From positions 115,817-179,816 of the forward strand of contig CBCPKK010000016.1 of assembly GCA_965119215.1 (NCBI GenBank): a stretch of 64,000 nucleotides of DNA, in the 5' to 3' direction. The notes beneath the pieces were generated by a model. The model searched no databases. It was not told the DNA's origin and saw only the letters and a program-made list of their open reading frames with translations. Source of the stretch: Buttiauxella sp965119215 (GTDB lineage Bacteria; Pseudomonadota; Gammaproteobacteria; Enterobacterales; Enterobacteriaceae). The position numbers and the translations under genes are program-made. Positions 40,687-49,178 of the stretch are shown here, piece after piece (positions within the stretch are counted from its first letter, which is position 1; each line of letters opens with the position of its first letter).

Positions 40687-41451
40687 TCAGAACGCAATCG
40701 GCACACCGCTGTGAAAACGAAACTCGCTATCCGGGCTGCTAATCAGAGCGGCTTCAACTTCGCCAAAGAAACGTACTCGATCGCTGATATCCCCACCTGC
40801 AATCTTTTCTGCCAACGCCAAATAATCCTGGTAATGCCGCGCTTCTGAACGCAAAAGCGACAGGTAGAATTTCTGTAACTCATCATCCAGATGCGGTGCC
40901 AGCGCAGAAAAACGCTCGCAGGACCTTGCCTCGATATACGCCCCGCAAATCAATTTATCCACCAGCATAACCGGTTCATGTGTCCGCGTTTCGCTGAGCA
41001 GGCCTTTGGCATAACGACTGGCCGTGATTTTTACATATGGGATATTGCGGGCGAGCATTATTTCGCGCACCTGCCAGAAATGGTGCAATTCTTCTTTAAT
41101 TAACAACACCATACTATCGATAAGTTGTTGGCCCCAGGCGCTGTCCGTTTTTGGCATCACGCTTTTGCTCAGGGTTTTATGCAACGCGACAAAATCAGGT
41201 TCAGCCCCCTCACGGAAGGCAAAATCTTCATAGGGTTTTAGCCAGTCGAGTAGCACCTGTGCGCCGTCTTTATCTGCGACATATTTGCGAATCAGAAACA
41301 TGGCGGTTTGCGCAGCCTTGAGTTCGCATATCAGATGGTCAGTGAGCAACAGGGGTAAATGCTCAGGCTTCCGGGCCTGGGTAATCCATGCTTCAGGCGT
41401 TGGGCAGTGCAGGAAATTGAGTACCGGAGAGAGAAGTTGTGGGTAGTTCAT
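40687..41451 (-). CDS. miaE: tRNA-(2-methylthio-N6-isopentenyladenosine37) hydroxylase
   Basis: 254-residue diiron monooxygenase that hydroxylates ms2i6A37 to ms2io6A37, an O2-dependent modification. Two ExxH pairs (Glu121-His124 in EELHH and Glu203-His206 in SEARHY) plus Glu43 (CELKAA) and Glu174 (IEARS) supply the carboxylate-bridged iron site. miaE is present in Salmonella at this locus (next to rraB/argI) but absent from E. coli K-12. Lies 57 bases downstream of rraB on the same strand, with a hairpin between. Confidence 0.93.
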   Translation of the reverse strand: MNYPQLLSPVLNFLHCPTPEAWITQARKPEHLPLLLTDHLICELKAAQTAMFLIRKYVADKDGAQVLLDWLKPYEDFAFREGAEPDFVALHKTLSKSVMPKTDSAWGQQLIDSMVLLIKEELHHFWQVREIMLARNIPYVKITASRYAKGLLSETRTHEPVMLVDKLICGAYIEARSCERFSALAPHLDDELQKFYLSLLRSEARHYQDYLALAEKIAGGDISDRVRFFGEVEAALISSPDSEFRFHSGVPIAF

Positions 41452-41477
41452 AATCGGTCGTTATTGATCCTTGAAAT

Positions 41478-41498
41478 GCAGCGGCGGGGAGCCGCTGC
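41478..41498 (-). repeat. GC-rich hairpin between rraB and miaE
   Basis: GCAGCGGC, loop GGGGA, GCCGCTGC; perfect eight-pair stem. No T-run on the minus strand, so possibly a partial attenuator or mRNA-processing element. Confidence 0.5.
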
Positions 41499-41508
41499 AC
41501 AGAAGCGA

Positions 41509-41937
41509 TTAGTGGCGCACGCCGTCGTCGTCTTCATCGACTGCGTCGTCGTCGTCACCTTCTTCATCACCCTCTTCACCGTTCGGGTCTTCGTAGTAAG
41601 TGCCCCAGCCGTCATATTCCACACCGAATTTTTCGGCCAGGTTCAGCAGCTGTTCCACTTGCTCATCCAGCAGCTCGGCTTTCAGTGCGCTTTCGCTCAG
41701 CACGTCGCAGCAGATGACTGTATCGCCCTCTTCCACTTCCAGCTCTTCCGGGTCAGTGACTTCGTAACCCATTTTGAACGCTTCAACAGCGGCCTTTTCA
41801 AGGGTTTCGAAATCGTCTGCGGAAAGGTGATGCTCGATAGTGTACAGCGCGTCAGGATCGCTGCCGTCTTCCAGTAATTCTTCAATGATCAAACGCGTTT
41901 CTTCGCGTTGCTCTTCCAGCAGTTCTGGATTTGCCAT
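41509..41937 (-). CDS. rraB: RNase E inhibitor protein B
   Basis: 142 residues (E. coli RraB 138), starting MANPELLEEQREETRLIIEE at the ATG 41935-41937 with GAGGAAAGG upstream. RraB binds the C-terminal scaffold of RNase E and changes degradosome composition. The very acidic tail (NGEEGDEEGDDDDAVDEDDD) is a family trait and may mimic RNA. Divergent from argI. Confidence 0.93.
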   Translation of the reverse strand: MANPELLEEQREETRLIIEELLEDGSDPDALYTIEHHLSADDFETLEKAAVEAFKMGYEVTDPEELEVEEGDTVICCDVLSESALKAELLDEQVEQLLNLAEKFGVEYDGWGTYYEDPNGEEGDEEGDDDDAVDEDDDGVRH

Positions 41938-42035
41938 GGCCCTTTCCTCAATTTGTAGGCAGATACTTCTATTTTCACACACGGCTGGGTTTGCCTCCAC
42001 CTTTCCCGGTAAAGTTTTATCTGCCGGGGGTTGCA

Positions 42036-42074
42036 AATGAATATTCATACATATAAATTGAATATTAATTCAAT
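42036..42074 (+). promoter_or_regulatory. Tandem ARG boxes (ArgR operator) of argI
   Basis: Two 18-base boxes separated by exactly 3 bases: AATGAATATTCATACATA (42036-42053) and ATTGAATATTAATTCAAT (42057-42074). The second is a perfect match to the ArgR consensus; the pair with 3-base spacing is the canonical hexamer-binding arrangement. It lies 27-65 bases before the argI start. Confidence 0.9.
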
Positions 42075-42100
42075 AAATGGCTGTGCCATGCGAGGAAATT

Positions 42101-43108
42101 ATGAGTCATTTCTATCAAAAGCATTTTCTTAAATTACTGGATTTTACCCCTGCACAGCTTCACGAATTGCTTGCCCTGTCTGCCAAACTTAAAAGTGATA
42201 AGAAAAAAGGCACAGAATTTCAGCACCTTACCGGTAAAAATATCGCGCTCATCTTCGAAAAAGACTCGACTCGTACGAGGTGCTCTTTCGAAGTTGCCGC
42301 ATTTGACCAGGGCGCTCGAGTCACATATCTCGGCCCAAGCGGCAGCCAGATTGGGCATAAAGAATCAATTAAAGATACCGCGCGTGTTTTAGGCCGTATG
42401 TACGATGGCATTCAGTATCGCGGGTTTGGTCAGGAAATCGTTGAAACACTGGCGCAGTACGCGGGTGTCCCCGTGTGGAACGGGCTGACTAACGAGTTTC
42501 ACCCAACGCAATTACTGGCAGATTTGCTGACGATGCAGGAGGAGCTGCCCGGTAAAACATTCCAGCAGATGACTCTGGTTTATGCAGGTGATGCGCGCAA
42601 TAACATGGGTAACTCAATGCTGGAAGCCGCCGCGCTGACTGGGTTGAATCTACGCCTGGTCGCTCCGCAAGCTTGCTGGCCGGAAGAAAGTCTGGTGGCG
42701 GAATGTCAGGCTCTGGCCGCTCACAACGGCGGGAAAATAACCCTGACTGAAGATATTGCCGCAGGCGTTAAAGGTGCAGATTTCATTTATACCGACGTGT
42801 GGGTATCGATGGGTGAGGCCAAAGAGAAATGGGCGGAGCGTATTAATCTGCTGCGGGCCTATCAGGTAAATAGCGCAATGCTGGCGCTGACTGGCAATCC
42901 ACAGGTGAAATTCTTGCACTGTCTGCCCGCTTTCCATGATGACCAAACGACGCTTGGCAAACAGATGGCGGAGCAATATGGCCTGCATGGAGGAATGGAA
43001 GTGACGGATGAAGTGTTCGAGTCGCCAAATAGCGTGGTGTTCTCACAAGCTGAAAACCGGATGCACACCATTAAAGCCGTGATGGTCGCGACACTGGCAA
43101 AGCTTTAA
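42101..43108 (+). CDS. argI: Ornithine carbamoyltransferase, biosynthetic
   Basis: Converts ornithine and carbamoyl phosphate to citrulline in arginine synthesis. 335 residues (E. coli ArgI 334). Carbamoyl-phosphate motif STRTR at 56-60, ornithine-binding HCLPAF near 274, and the N-terminal MSHFYQKHFLKLLDF. The ATG at 42101 follows CGAGGAAA. Controlled by the ARG boxes just upstream, unlike the catabolic paralogue arcB at 46474-47478. Convergent with tabA. Confidence 0.96.
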   Translation: MSHFYQKHFLKLLDFTPAQLHELLALSAKLKSDKKKGTEFQHLTGKNIALIFEKDSTRTRCSFEVAAFDQGARVTYLGPSGSQIGHKESIKDTARVLGRMYDGIQYRGFGQEIVETLAQYAGVPVWNGLTNEFHPTQLLADLLTMQEELPGKTFQQMTLVYAGDARNNMGNSMLEAAALTGLNLRLVAPQACWPEESLVAECQALAAHNGGKITLTEDIAAGVKGADFIYTDVWVSMGEAKEKWAERINLLRAYQVNSAMLALTGNPQVKFLHCLPAFHDDQTTLGKQMAEQYGLHGGMEVTDEVFESPNSVVFSQAENRMHTIKAVMVATLAKL

Positions 43109-43112
43109 TTAG

Positions 43113-43142
43113 AAGTGGCGGATAAACGTTTATCCGCCACTT
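43113..43142. terminator. Bidirectional palindrome between argI and tabA
   Basis: AAGTGGCGGATAAACG continues as its perfect reverse complement, giving a 30-base palindrome in the 40-base gap between convergent argI and tabA. Probable shared terminator. Confidence 0.75.
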
Positions 43143-43148
43143 ACCGAA

Positions 43149-43601
43149 TTACACCATCAACATCTTCACGACGACTTTACGCACCGGACCAGGTTTGCCC
43201 ACTGCGCAAAGCGGCTTGTGAACCTCGCCTGGATAGAACACCACGAAGTCCCCTTCATTTAATACGATAGTCTTTTCCTGTTCGCCTTCTGGCAAGAACG
43301 CAATGTCCTTATCAGCTAACCAATCAGTTTCTGGCGTGCCCGCAGGCAGGCAGCTAAACGTCATCCCTTCCTGACCGCGCATGACAATCTGGATATCCAG
43401 GTAACGTTGGTGGAATTCCGCCGGGCGCTCTTCGATTGGCTGCGTGCTGTCTTCTGAAACCAGCATAAACAGATTGTTGCCGTCGATATCATGCTTACCC
43501 AGTGGAGTTTCTGGGGTGATGTGTTGTTTAACGTGCTCAATCGCCTGACGCAGTTCTTCCGGCAGCCAAGATTGCAAAGAATGAATGTTGCCAATAATCA
43601 T
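43149..43601 (-). CDS. tabA: TabA, YhcH/YjgK/YiaL-family cupin protein
   Basis: 150 residues, as in E. coli TabA (YjgK), a single-domain cupin (double-stranded beta-helix) with putative metal ligands in HQRYLDIQIVMRGQE and the C-terminal FYPGEVHKPLC. E. coli tabA affects biofilm formation and is linked to toxin-antitoxin control; relatives (EbgC, YhcH) act on sugars. The start ATG at 43599-43601 precedes MIIGNIHSL. Lies beside argI as in E. coli. Confidence 0.9.
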   Translation of the reverse strand: MIIGNIHSLQSWLPEELRQAIEHVKQHITPETPLGKHDIDGNNLFMLVSEDSTQPIEERPAEFHQRYLDIQIVMRGQEGMTFSCLPAGTPETDWLADKDIAFLPEGEQEKTIVLNEGDFVVFYPGEVHKPLCAVGKPGPVRKVVVKMLMV

Positions 43602-44275
43602 GATTAATACCTTTTTGAAACGATGTTTTATTAGCGGTATTTATACGAGCATTCATCTTCTGTCGCCACGAGTTTTTTAAGAAAACCTGTGCTGGCGCAT
43701 GTTTAGCGCAAAACATGTTACAACCTTGTTTCTCACATGAGGTTTTTATGCATAAAAAGAGCATAACCTCAAAAAACCACTAACGAGACAGGTCTGTAAC
43801 AGACTGTTTAAACATCACTTTTATTTAAAACACATCAGAAATCACATTTTAAGATTGGTAAGTTAGTGCAAATTTAATCATAACTATTTTGTTTATTTCC
43901 TGTCAATACGGATGAAAAATAGCGCTTTATGAATACTTATATTTAGCGTTAAAAAATAACCCTATTTTTCAATAAATTATAAACAATAACTTTAGTCAGC
44001 CAATAACATCCAATTAACACACTTAGAATAGAATAAGCATAATATCGCGTAGTTATTCAGGCTGGTTAATTGCTTCATTTATCATTCCATGACAGCTATC
44101 AATTAATTAACAGAGAATTAAAAACCTCCTTGAGCTCGTGATAAAGCTCACATTAAATATCCCTTATGAAATTAACATACGCCTCGAAGACATTTCGAAA
44201 GATCATTTCATTCACAGTGATAGTTAATCATTACCACTAATATTTTCATCTCAGGATTAATGCAAAGGAATAGTC
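43602..44275. promoter_or_regulatory. Divergent tabA/arcA control region with palindromes and a CRP-like site
   Basis: 674 AT-rich bases with no supported gene. Contents: CATGTTT-AGCGCA-AAACATG inverted repeat at 43698-43717 (nearest tabA); a bulged hairpin TGAGGTT...AACCTCA at 43738-43771; GTCTGTAACAGAC, a perfect six-base inverted repeat, at 43792-43804; and a CRP-like CGTGATAAAGCTCACA at 44137-44152, about 125 bases before arcA. One degenerate ARG-box-like TATGAATACTTATATT lies near 43929. No convincing FNR box was found although ADI clusters are often anaerobically induced. Confidence 0.5.
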
Positions 44276-45496
44276 ATGGACAAGCACTATGTTGGTTCCG
44301 AAATTGGACAACTCCGCAGTGTAATGCTGCATCGCCCTAATCTGAGCCTGAAAAGACTCACCCCTTCTAATTGTCAGGAATTATTATTTGATGACGTTCT
44401 ATCTGTAGAACGCGCAGGCGCTGAACACGATATCTTTGCTAATACCTTGCGTGGTGAGGGAGTTGAAGTGTTACTCCTGACAGACTTACTGACTCAGACA
44501 CTCGATGTCAGTGATGCCAAGGCCTGGCTACTGGCAACGCAGATTTCTGACTATCGCCTTGGGCCTGCATTTGCCTCTGACATTCGCAGTTGGCTAGCGG
44601 ATATGCCGCATCGTGAACTGGCACGGCGATTGAGCGGCGGCCTGACTTATGGCGAAATTCCAACTTATATTCAAAATATGGTTGTTGATACCCATGAAGT
44701 CACCGACTTTATTATGAAGCCACTGCCAAACCATTTATTCACTCGTGATACTTCTTGCTGGATTTATAACGGCGTGTCAATTAACCCAATGGCTAAAGCC
44801 GTACGCCAACGTGAAACAAATAACCTGCGCGCCATTTATCGCTGGCATCCATTATTTACCGATGGAGACTTTATTAAATATTATGGCGACGACAATATTA
44901 ATTATGATCATGCAACGTTAGAAGGTGGTGATGTATTAGTCATTGGACGAGGTGCGGTGTTAATTGGTTTGTCTGAGCGCACCACTCCACAAGGTGTTGA
45001 GTTCCTCGCTGCATCATTATTCAAACATCAACAAGCAACCCGTGTGATTGCCGTCGAACTGCCAAAACACCGTTCATGCATGCACCTCGATACCGTTATG
45101 ACGCACATCGATATCGACACCTTCTCCGTTTATCCCGAAGTGGTTCGCAAAGACGCCCAATGCTGGACGTTAACTCCCGATGGGCGTGGCGGCTTAAAAC
45201 GTCATCAGGAACCTAATTTACTGCACGCCATTGAACAAGCTCTGGGCATTGACCAGGTGCGTTTAATCACGACTGGCGGCGACGCATTCGAAGCCGAACG
45301 CGAGCAATGGAATGACGCTAACAACGTGCTGACCGTACGCCCAGGCGTGGTCATCGGCTACGAGCGCAATATCTGGACCAACGAAAAATACGACAAAGCA
45401 GGCATCAAAGTCTTACCGATTCCAGGTGATGAACTGGGTCGTGGCCGTGGTGGCGCACGTTGCATGAGTTGCCCATTAGAACGTGACGGCATTTAA
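44276..45496 (+). CDS. arcA: Arginine deiminase
   Basis: First enzyme of the arginine deiminase (ADI) pathway: arginine to citrulline plus ammonia. 406 residues. The guanidine-binding FTRDTSCWI, EGGDVLVIG and HLDTVMTHID segments are present; the catalytic Cys is Cys396 in GARCMSCPL (equivalent to Pseudomonas Cys406). AAAGGAATAGTC precedes the ATG at 44276. Heads a same-strand run arcA-arcC-arcB-arcD-argR paralogue, similar to the Salmonella cluster. Absent from E. coli K-12 at this place. Named arcA for arginine catabolism, not the ArcA response regulator. Confidence 0.95.
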   Translation: MDKHYVGSEIGQLRSVMLHRPNLSLKRLTPSNCQELLFDDVLSVERAGAEHDIFANTLRGEGVEVLLLTDLLTQTLDVSDAKAWLLATQISDYRLGPAFASDIRSWLADMPHRELARRLSGGLTYGEIPTYIQNMVVDTHEVTDFIMKPLPNHLFTRDTSCWIYNGVSINPMAKAVRQRETNNLRAIYRWHPLFTDGDFIKYYGDDNINYDHATLEGGDVLVIGRGAVLIGLSERTTPQGVEFLAASLFKHQQATRVIAVELPKHRSCMHLDTVMTHIDIDTFSVYPEVVRKDAQCWTLTPDGRGGLKRHQEPNLLHAIEQALGIDQVRLITTGGDAFEAEREQWNDANNVLTVRPGVVIGYERNIWTNEKYDKAGIKVLPIPGDELGRGRGGARCMSCPLERDGI

Positions 45497-45512
45497 CCCA
45501 GGGAGAGATGAC

Positions 45513-46424
45513 ATGGAACACAAACCGACGCTGGTTGTAGCCCTTGGCGGCAATGCGCTGCTAAAACGCGGCGAACCACTGGAAGCTGAAATACAGCGTA
45601 AGAATATCGATATCGCAGCCAAAACCATCGCGCAACTCACCTCATCCTGGCGTGTGGTGCTGGTTCACGGCAACGGCCCACAAGTAGGGTTGCTGGCTTT
45701 GCAAAACAGTGCGTACCAAAAAGTGACGCCTTATCCGCTCGACATTCTGGGTGCCGAAAGCCAGGGAATGATCGGCTACATGTTGCAGCAATCGCTAAAG
45801 AACCAACTGCCAAACAGAGAAGTCAGCGTGCTGTTGACTCAGGTTGAAGTGGACGCCAACGACCCTGCTTTCCAGAACCCAACCAAATACATCGGCCCGG
45901 TGTATGACAAAGCGCAGGCAGACATATTGGTTGCGGAAAAAGGCTGGACCGTTAAAGCAGATGGTCAGTATTTCCGCCGCGTGGTGCCGTCACCACAGCC
46001 GAAAAAGATCGTGGAAAGTGATGCGATCACCGCGCTTATTCAGCGCGATCACTTAGTGATTTGCAACGGCGGTGGTGGAGTTCCAGTGGTGGAAAAAGCC
46101 GACGGCTACCACGGTATCGAAGCGGTGATTGATAAAGATCTTTCCGCCGCCCTGCTGGCACGCCAAATCGAGGCCGATGCCCTGCTGATCCTCACTGATG
46201 CCGACGCGGTGTATTTCGACTGGGGCACGCCGACGCAACGCCCGATTTCGCATATCACGCCGCAAGAATTAGACGGTATGGCATTCGATGCCGGTTCGAT
46301 GGGGCCGAAGGTCGCCGCTTGTAGCAAGTTCGTCGCGCAGTGCCACGCAATTGCCGGTATTGGGGCGCTCGAAGATGGCCCGGCCATTCTGGCTGGCGAA
46401 AAAGGCACGCTGATTCGTGAATAG
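45513..46424 (+). CDS. arcC: Carbamate kinase
   Basis: 303 residues. Makes ATP from carbamoyl phosphate and ADP, the energy-yielding last step of the ADI pathway. Amino-acid-kinase fold: VVALGGNALLKRGE at the N-terminus, VLVHGNGPQVGLL (about 48-60), VICNGGGGVPVV and the C-terminal GSMGPKVAACSKF. The ATG at 45513 follows GGGAGAG; the frame opens at 45483, overlapping arcA, but that start lacks a ribosome site. 16 bases after arcA. Confidence 0.95.
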   Translation: MEHKPTLVVALGGNALLKRGEPLEAEIQRKNIDIAAKTIAQLTSSWRVVLVHGNGPQVGLLALQNSAYQKVTPYPLDILGAESQGMIGYMLQQSLKNQLPNREVSVLLTQVEVDANDPAFQNPTKYIGPVYDKAQADILVAEKGWTVKADGQYFRRVVPSPQPKKIVESDAITALIQRDHLVICNGGGGVPVVEKADGYHGIEAVIDKDLSAALLARQIEADALLILTDADAVYFDWGTPTQRPISHITPQELDGMAFDAGSMGPKVAACSKFVAQCHAIAGIGALEDGPAILAGEKGTLIRE

Positions 46425-46473
46425 CTGGCGAATGCCATCTACCAAATAAAGAATTTTCAAAAGGATAACAAAA

Positions 46474-47478
46474 ATGACTATCAACCTGAAAAACCGCAAC
46501 TTCCTGAAACTGCTGGACTTCAAACCGGCAGAGATCCAATACCTGATCGATCTTGCTCGTGAATTAAAAGCCGCCAAGAAAGCAGGCACCGAGAAGAAAA
46601 CCCTGGTGGGTAAAAACATTGCGCTGATTTTTGAAAAAACCTCTACGCGCACGCGTTGTGCTTTTGAAGTTGGTGCATTTGACCAGGGGGCGCTGGTGAC
46701 TTATCTCGGCCCAAGCGGTTCGCAAATTGGCCACAAAGAATCCATGAAAGATACCGCCCGCGTATTGGGGCGGATGTACGACGGTATCGAATATCGTGGT
46801 TACGGGCAGGATATCGTTGAGGAATTGGGTGAGTTTGCAGGTGTTCCGGTCTGGAACGGCCTGACCAATGAATACCACCCAACCCAGATCCTCGCGGATT
46901 TGATGACCATGCTGGAGCACGTCCCGGAGAAAAAACTACAGGATATTTCCTTCGCATATCTGGGTGATGCTCGCAACAACATGGGTAATTCCCTGATGGT
47001 GGGTGCCGCGAAAATGGGCATGGATATTCGCCTGGTGGCACCGAAAGCGTTCTGGCCAGAACCTGCGCTGGTTGAGCAATGCCGTGCCATCGCTAAAGAA
47101 ACTGGTGGCCGTATCATGCTGACCGATAGCGTTGAAGAAGGCGTTGCGGGCGTTGATTTCCTCTACACCGACGTATGGGTTTCTATGGGTGAACCGAAAG
47201 AAGCCTGGGCTGAACGCGTCAGCATCATGACGCCATATCAAATTAACCAGAACGTCCTCAATGCGACTGGCAACCCAAATGTGAAGTTCATGCACTGTCT
47301 GCCAGCATTCCACAACGAACACACCAAAGTCGGTAAAGAAATCGAGCAGGAATACGGCCTGAAAGGGCTGGAAGTAACCGAAGAAGTCTTTGAATCACCG
47401 CATTCCATTGTTTTCGATGAAGCTGAAAACCGTATGCATACGATTAAAGCCGTCATGGTTGCCACGCTCGGAGAGTAA
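46474..47478 (+). CDS. arcB: Ornithine carbamoyltransferase, catabolic
   Basis: 334 residues; catalyses phosphorolysis of citrulline to ornithine and carbamoyl phosphate in the ADI pathway. STRTR at 57-61 and HCLPAF near 273. It is a close paralogue of argI 4 kb away (long identical stretches such as TYLGPSGSQIGHKES and DTARVLGRMYDGI), but lacks ARG boxes and sits inside the arc operon, which supports the catabolic role. AAGGATAAC precedes the ATG. Confidence 0.93.
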   Translation: MTINLKNRNFLKLLDFKPAEIQYLIDLARELKAAKKAGTEKKTLVGKNIALIFEKTSTRTRCAFEVGAFDQGALVTYLGPSGSQIGHKESMKDTARVLGRMYDGIEYRGYGQDIVEELGEFAGVPVWNGLTNEYHPTQILADLMTMLEHVPEKKLQDISFAYLGDARNNMGNSLMVGAAKMGMDIRLVAPKAFWPEPALVEQCRAIAKETGGRIMLTDSVEEGVAGVDFLYTDVWVSMGEPKEAWAERVSIMTPYQINQNVLNATGNPNVKFMHCLPAFHNEHTKVGKEIEQEYGLKGLEVTEEVFESPHSIVFDEAENRMHTIKAVMVATLGE

Positions 47479-47552
47479 TCCGCACTGGCGGCGGGGATGC
47501 CTCGCCGCCCTTTGTGCATACATGCTGCATCCCTCAGAAAGAGGAAAGGAAA

Positions 47553-49022
47553 ATGGCCGATGCTACCCATGGAGATGCCGTTGCGGCATCCACAACAAAA
47601 GAAACAAAATTAGGGCTTAGCGCGTTAGTTGCACTGGTAATTGGTTCAATGATTGGTGGTGGGGTATTCAGCCTGCCGCAAAACTTTGGCTCTGTCGCAT
47701 CACCCAGCGCATTACTCATTGGTTGGGTAATTACCGGTGTCGGAATGTTGTGTCTTGCCTTTATCTATCAAAATCTTAGCTCGCGTTGCCCGGAACTCGA
47801 AGGCGGTGTCTATAGCTACGCTCGCGCCGGATTTGGCGATTTCATTGGCTTCCAGTCTGCCTGGGGTTACTGGTTTTCAGCCTGGCTGGGCAACGTTTCT
47901 TACGCGGTATTGCTGTTCAGTGCGATGAGCTTTTTCATACCGGTCTTCGGCGACGGTAACAACCTGCCATCGATAATCGGCGCATCCGTCGTACTGTGGC
48001 TGGTGCATGCGCTGGTATTGCGTGGTGTGCGCGAAGCGGCTTACATCAACACGATCCTCACCGTTGTTAAAGTGGTGATCCTGTTGGTATTTATCGTTGC
48101 AGTATTAATCGCCTTTAAGATCGGCGTATTCACCGCTGACTTCTGGGGCCGCATGATGCTCGTCGACGGCAAAGAACCCGCACTGTTCGATCAGGTGAAA
48201 AACACCATGTTGGTGACTACCTGGGTGTTTATCGGTATCGAAGGTGCAACCGTTGTTTCTGCTCGTGCAGCAAATCGTAGCGATATCGGTAAAGCTACGG
48301 TGATTGGTTTACTGGGTGCGCTGGCTATTTATGTGCTGGTCAGCGTGTTGTCGATGGGGATTTTGGACCAGGCATCGCTTGCCGGGTTGAGAAACCCTTC
48401 AATGGCAGGTGTGCTGGAAAATGTTGTCGGGCCGTGGGGGGCTAAATTCGTTGCCGGTGGCGTCATTCTTTCTGTTGCGGGTGCCCTGCTTGCCTGGACA
48501 TTATTCGCCGCAGAATTACCACGCGTGGCTGCACACGACGGGATCTTCCCGAAAGTGTTCGCCAAAGAGAACGCCAGACATTCCCCTTCTTTCTCTTTGT
48601 GGATTACCAACGCTTTAATCCAGCTGTTCCTCATCCTCACTCTGTTTTACGAAGCGGGTTATCAGGCACTGTTTTCTATCGCAACCGCTGCCATTCTGCC
48701 GCCGTATCTGTTTAGTGCTGCCTATGGGCTGAAGCTTGCCTGGACGGGCGAACGCTATGCGAAAGGGGAGTCCCGTACCAGTGGCCTCGTTCTTGGCGTG
48801 ATTGCTACGGTCTACGGTATTTGGCTGTGTTATGCCGCAGGTGACTCTATGTTACTGAGTTCGTTGTTGTTTGCTCCAGGACTTGTTGTCTTCATGTGGC
48901 AGAAGAAACAACAAGGACAACAATTACTGAAAGGTTATGAATGGGCCATCGCGGCGGCAATACTGCTGTTAGCGGCCTGGACGTTAAAACTGGTTCTTTC
49001 GGGTTCTATACAGATCACTTGA
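47553..49022 (+). CDS. arcD: Arginine/ornithine antiporter
   Basis: 489-residue APA-superfamily inner-membrane exchanger with about 12-13 helices; the helix-1 signature ALVALVIGSMIGGGVFSLPQN is typical of basic amino acid/polyamine antiporters. It should import arginine in exchange for ornithine made by ArcB, at no energy cost. The ATG at 47553 follows GAGGAAAGGA. Followed by a hairpin at 49029-49050. Confidence 0.92.
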   Translation: MADATHGDAVAASTTKETKLGLSALVALVIGSMIGGGVFSLPQNFGSVASPSALLIGWVITGVGMLCLAFIYQNLSSRCPELEGGVYSYARAGFGDFIGFQSAWGYWFSAWLGNVSYAVLLFSAMSFFIPVFGDGNNLPSIIGASVVLWLVHALVLRGVREAAYINTILTVVKVVILLVFIVAVLIAFKIGVFTADFWGRMMLVDGKEPALFDQVKNTMLVTTWVFIGIEGATVVSARAANRSDIGKATVIGLLGALAIYVLVSVLSMGILDQASLAGLRNPSMAGVLENVVGPWGAKFVAGGVILSVAGALLAWTLFAAELPRVAAHDGIFPKVFAKENARHSPSFSLWITNALIQLFLILTLFYEAGYQALFSIATAAILPPYLFSAAYGLKLAWTGERYAKGESRTSGLVLGVIATVYGIWLCYAAGDSMLLSSLLFAPGLVVFMWQKKQQGQQLLKGYEWAIAAAILLLAAWTLKLVLSGSIQIT

Positions 49023-49028
49023 TATGAC

Positions 49029-49050
49029 TAACGCCACGAAAGTGGCGTTA
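49029..49050 (+). terminator. Hairpin after arcD
   Basis: TAACGCCAC, GAAA tetraloop, GTGGCGTTA: perfect nine-pair stem eight bases after arcD. The tail is A/T-mixed, so it may be a partial terminator allowing read-through to the ArgR paralogue. Confidence 0.65.
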
Positions 49051-49178
49051 AATTCTAAAAAAATCATATTTAGCAATATATTTTATTGGATGATTAAGAA
49101 AAATCTGATCTACCAGACAGTTTAAATTTATAAGCGGCGTAAATTAATCACCTTAAAAATCAAGGAATGGTGAATACA

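Noticed and set aside
43738..43771. Hairpin TGAGGTT...AACCTCA as a terminator
   Set aside because: It is upstream of both divergent genes, so there is nothing to terminate; kept only as an unexplained structure.
44200..44240. Possible FNR box (GTGATAGTTAATCA) before arcA
   Set aside because: The half-sites are separated by five rather than four bases and the outer positions mismatch.
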